Source: Fusobacterium sp. (GTDB lineage Bacteria; Fusobacteriota; Fusobacteriia; Fusobacteriales; Fusobacteriaceae). Taken from it: a stretch of DNA of 7,596 bases. Of this stretch, positions 5,628 through 7,596 are shown one piece after another. A program made the position numbers and the translations under genes. Below the pieces are notes generated by a model that saw nothing but the letters and a program-made list of their open reading frames with translations, was not told the origin of the DNA and did not search any database. Position 1 is the stretch's first letter, and each line of letters begins with the position of its first letter. The stretch covers positions 1-7,596 of the forward strand of contig JAHHTB010000084.1 in the NCBI GenBank assembly GCA_020024855.1, read 5' to 3'.

Positions 5628-6776
5628 ATGAAAAGTTTTATTAAGAAGTTTATTATTATGGTGATTTCTATTTTCACATTAATTGGTTGTGGAGAAAAAT
5701 CTTCTCTAGAAGAAAATTCTACAATTAAAATTGGAGGAATGGGACCTCTAACTGGTTTTGCTGCTATTTATGGTGTTACTATTGAAAATGGGGCAAAATT
5801 AGCTTTTGAAGAAATTAATAAAAATGGTGGAGTTTTAGGTAAAAAATTAGAATATATATCTTTAGATGAAAAGGCTGATCCTATTGAAGCTGTTAATGCC
5901 TATAATAAATTAATAAACGAAGAGGTTTGTGCTATTATTGGAAGTGTTACTTCTAAACCTACTTTAGTTGTTGCTGATTTAGCAGCTCAAGATGGTATTC
6001 CTATGATTACACCAACTGGAACACAAATTAATATAACTGATGCAGGACCTAATATTTTTAGAGTATGTTTTACAGATCCTTATCAAGGTAGAACATTAGC
6101 AACTTTTGCTAAAAATAAATTAAATGCTAAAACAGCAGCTATTATGATAAATAACTCTAGTGATTATTCTAATGGAATTGCTGAAGAATTTATTAAGGAA
6201 GCTAATAGAATTGGAATTAAAATTGTTGCAAAAGAGGGATATTCAGATGGAGATAAAGATTTTAAAACTCAACTTACTAAAATAAATTCTGAAAATCCAG
6301 ATATTTTAATGATTCCTGAATATTATGAGCAATCTGCTTTAATTGCAACACAAGCTAGAGAAATAGGAATGAAAGCAACTTTTGTTGGTCCTGATGGTTG
6401 GGACGGGGTTATCAGTGCCTTAGACTCTTCTTCATATTCTGCTGTAAATAATTCATATTTTACAAATCATTATTCTGCTGAAGATACTAGTGAGAAAGTG
6501 CAAAATTTCTTAAAAAAATATAGAGAAAAATATAATGAAGAACCTACTGCTTTTTCTGCTTTAGCATATGATGCAGTTTATATTTTAAAAAATGCAATTG
6601 AAAAAGCTGGTACTACTGATAAAGAAAAATTAGTTAAAGCTATAAAAGAAAGTGATATGGACGGAATTACAGGACATCTTACTTTTGATGAAAAAAATAA
6701 CCCAATAAAAGCTGTAACAATTATTAAAATAATTGATGGAAAATATGTTTTTGATTCTGTTTTAGAAAATAAATAA
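5628..6776 (+). CDS. Branched-chain amino acid-type ABC substrate-binding lipoprotein
   Basis: This is an extracytoplasmic receptor of the LivJ/LivK-like periplasmic binding protein family (type I fold); it captures a small ligand, usually Leu/Ile/Val or a related amino acid, for an ABC importer. Of its 382 residues, the basic N-terminus and hydrophobic stretch (about 8-18) lead to the lipobox L-I-G-C, so the mature lipoprotein begins at Cys21. Family hallmarks are KIGGMGPLTGFAAIYG (34-49), the NKNGGVLGKKLE segment (64-75), AIIGSVTSKPTL (102-113), GIPMITPTGTQ (123-133), FRVCFTDPYQG (144-154), and SDGDKDFKTQLTKI (206-219) before the second lobe. Length is typical and the frame intact. AGGAGG (5615-5620) stands 7 bases before the ATG. 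No permease or ATPase gene is adjacent, so it must serve a transporter encoded elsewhere. Expression requires read-through of the 5571-5596 terminator. Pro codons are mostly CCT, unlike feoB, which favours CCA. The exact ligand is not readable. Confidence 0.93.
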   Translation: MKSFIKKFIIMVISIFTLIGCGEKSSLEENSTIKIGGMGPLTGFAAIYGVTIENGAKLAFEEINKNGGVLGKKLEYISLDEKADPIEAVNAYNKLINEEVCAIIGSVTSKPTLVVADLAAQDGIPMITPTGTQINITDAGPNIFRVCFTDPYQGRTLATFAKNKLNAKTAAIMINNSSDYSNGIAEEFIKEANRIGIKIVAKEGYSDGDKDFKTQLTKINSENPDILMIPEYYEQSALIATQAREIGMKATFVGPDGWDGVISALDSSSYSAVNNSYFTNHYSAEDTSEKVQNFLKKYREKYNEEPTAFSALAYDAVYILKNAIEKAGTTDKEKLVKAIKESDMDGITGHLTFDEKNNPIKAVTIIKIIDGKYVFDSVLENK

Positions 6777-6785
6777 AGATAAAAG

Positions 6786-6825
6786 TTAAATAGCTTTCTA
6801 TATAATTTTATAGAAAGCTATTTAA
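6786..6825 (+). terminator. Long perfect hairpin after the binding-protein gene
   Basis: Positions 6786-6802 and 6809-6825 are exact reverse complements: a 17-bp stem with a 6-base TAATTT loop, starting 9 bases after the stop. The T-tract that should follow on the plus strand is broken (ATCTGATAATGATAATTTTATT), so it may act as a weak terminator or as a 3'-end stabilising stem left by processing. On the minus strand it is followed by a similarly imperfect T-rich stretch. Confidence 0.65.
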
Positions 6826-6865
6826 TCTGATAATGATAATTTTATTTTTTAAAATTTTTTATGAC

Positions 6866-6898
6866 AAAAAAAACTAATAGCCAAATTGACTATTAGTT
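6866..6898 (-). terminator. Intrinsic terminator of the GRAM-like gene
   Basis: AACTAATAG (6872-6880) pairs with CTATTAGTT (6890-6898), a 9-bp stem and 9-base loop. On the minus strand the stem runs straight into eight T residues (6873-6866). It begins 22 bases after the stop codon of the minus-strand gene. With the 6786-6825 hairpin it forms a back-to-back pair between convergent genes. Confidence 0.8.
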
Positions 6899-6920
6899 CT
6901 ATATTAAATATATTTATAAA

Positions 6921-7250
6921 TTATTTTTCTCTTTTTATATTAACATCTTCCAACCCTTTTATAAGAGCTTTATTAAATAAACCAGTTATCTTATGTTTTT
7001 CTCCTGTTTTAGTTAAGATTGTAATAGTGTTAAGAAGTCCAACAGAGAAAGATTCAATATCTTCTAAATTACAGATGAAAGCAGAGCTAGAACGTCCTTG
7101 AGTAGGTTCAAATATAATTCTTTTATTAGTTATAGACAAATTTCCTGGATTTGGTTGTGGAACAACAAGAACAACTTTTACATAAGAAGCTTGTTTTTTT
7201 ATTATCAATTTTTCATCATTTTGCAGTTTAAATAATTCAAAGTCAATCAT
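6921..7250 (-). CDS. Small GRAM/PH-like domain protein, function unknown
   Basis: The 109 residues form a single compact domain. The segment GNLSITNKRIIFEPTQG (36-52) carries the G-x-L-x-I/L-T-N-x-R-I/L-I-F signature of GRAM and related bacterial PH-like domains, in which a beta strand, a turn and a Lys/Arg-Ile-Ile-Phe strand follow each other. LEDIESFSVG (62-71) and the strand pair NTITILTKTGEKHKITG (74-90) fit the following strands of that fold (the 'local I..vs' hairpin). A C-terminal helix with FNKALIKGLEDV completes it. There is no signal peptide or membrane segment. Such domains often bind lipids or proteins in eukaryotes; the role of lone bacterial copies is unclear and I assign none. 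The start is secure: GAGAGGAG ends 6 bases before the ATG. It has its own promoter (7294-7322) and terminator (6866-6898), and so is a single-gene unit convergent with the binding-protein gene. Confidence 0.8.
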   Translation of the reverse strand: MIDFELFKLQNDEKLIIKKQASYVKVVLVVPQPNPGNLSITNKRIIFEPTQGRSSSAFICNLEDIESFSVGLLNTITILTKTGEKHKITGLFNKALIKGLEDVNIKREK

Positions 7251-7293
7251 AATAATCTCCTCTCTATTCTATAATTAAGTTTTATTAAGAATA

Positions 7294-7322
7294 ATTGTAT
7301 CACTTTAAGAAATTAAAAGCAA
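7294..7322 (-). promoter_or_regulatory. Extended -10 promoter of the GRAM-like gene
   Basis: On the minus strand TTGCTT (7322-7317) is followed after 17 bases by TACAAT (7299-7294), with TGA (7302-7300) just ahead, giving an extended -10. The weak -35 is offset by the TG motif. The predicted start is near 7287, leaving a leader of about 37 bases before the ATG at 7250. Confidence 0.65.
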
Positions 7323-7536
7323 CATTAAATAATTTATATATAAAGGAACATTTAACAAAATAAAATAACACTAATATTTTTATAAAAAAATTTAGATTAA
7401 AAGAATTTTACAAAAAAAATAAATTATTCTATTTTTTTGAGCTTTGTATAAATCTTTATATTTACGATAATACTATCAATGAAATCTATTATTAATATGT
7501 AAACATTTCAAAAAATAAATAAATATAAAAATACTA
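7323..7536. other. Gene-free AT-rich spacer
   Basis: Both strands are closed by frequent stops and no ORF has a Shine-Dalgarno. I see no tRNA-like cloverleaf, no long inverted repeat and no iteron-like series. It separates the minus-strand GRAM-like gene from a promoter that points right and out of the window, so it is a divergent intergenic region cut by the window edge. Confidence 0.55.
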
Positions 7537-7565
7537 TTGATTTTTTATAAAAAAACAGATATAAT
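7537..7565 (+). promoter_or_regulatory. Near-consensus rightward promoter at the window edge
   Basis: TTGATT (7537-7542), 17 bases, then a perfect TATAAT (7560-7565). The predicted start is near 7572. It faces out of the window, so a gene or RNA probably begins just past 7596. Its spacer closely resembles that of the promoter at 5340-5367 (TTTTATAAAAAAA in both). Confidence 0.7.
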
Positions 7566-7596
7566 TAGTTCTAAAATTAAAAATTTTGAATATATA

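Noticed and set aside
6829..6840. Two tandem GATAAT hexamers resembling a Fur box half
   Set aside because: The third hexamer does not match and the site lies between the ends of two convergent genes, not near a promoter. It is likely chance.

Overview
The window comes from a very AT-rich bacterial chromosome. The intergenic DNA is almost pure A/T, the genes favour A- or T-ending codons, and the ribosome-binding sites are strong AGGAGG types. A lipoprotein binding protein, a compact feoAB pair and OmpR/HisKA-type signalling genes fit Fusobacteriota (Fusobacterium or a relative) best. Low-GC Clostridia remain possible, and no rRNA or marker gene here settles it. I see no mobile element, CRISPR array, tRNA or rRNA.

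Layout, left to right. Positions 1-224 hold no gene, only a candidate leftward promoter. A small gene of unknown function lies on the minus strand at 261-563; it has a near-consensus promoter (593-621) and a clean terminator (225-254). Its only good Shine-Dalgarno sequence points at a non-standard start codon. Next is a minus-strand two-component operon: response regulator (1980-2645), then histidine kinase (688-1980), joined by a TAATG stop/start overlap. Divergent from it across about 160 bp of A/T DNA is feoA-feoB (2806-5246), a ferrous iron uptake system ended by a terminator at 5279-5320.

The most interesting region is 5340-5627. An extended -10 promoter drives a short transcript that begins with a well-initiated 31-codon ORF. 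A strong intrinsic terminator follows, and then a lipoprotein of the branched-chain amino acid (Leu/Ile/Val) binding family (5628-6776). The RNA can form three competing pairings: the start of the leader ORF with its stop-codon region, the stop-codon region with the 5' arm of the terminator, and the terminator itself. This is the architecture of classical ribosome-mediated attenuation. The leader peptide is rich in Leu/Val, including Leu codons that look rare here (CTC, CTG). I propose an amino-acid-responsive attenuator controlling this binding protein.

The binding protein ends at a 17-bp perfect hairpin. Convergent to it is a small GRAM/PH-like protein on the minus strand (6921-7250), with its own extended -10 promoter and terminator. 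The last ~300 bp hold no gene, but a near-consensus plus-strand promoter at 7537-7565 points out of the window.

The physiological theme is nutrient acquisition: ferrous iron through FeoAB and amino acids through the binding protein. The two-component system shares its upstream region with feoAB and may autoregulate or co-regulate it; that link is inferred from position and a set of short repeats.
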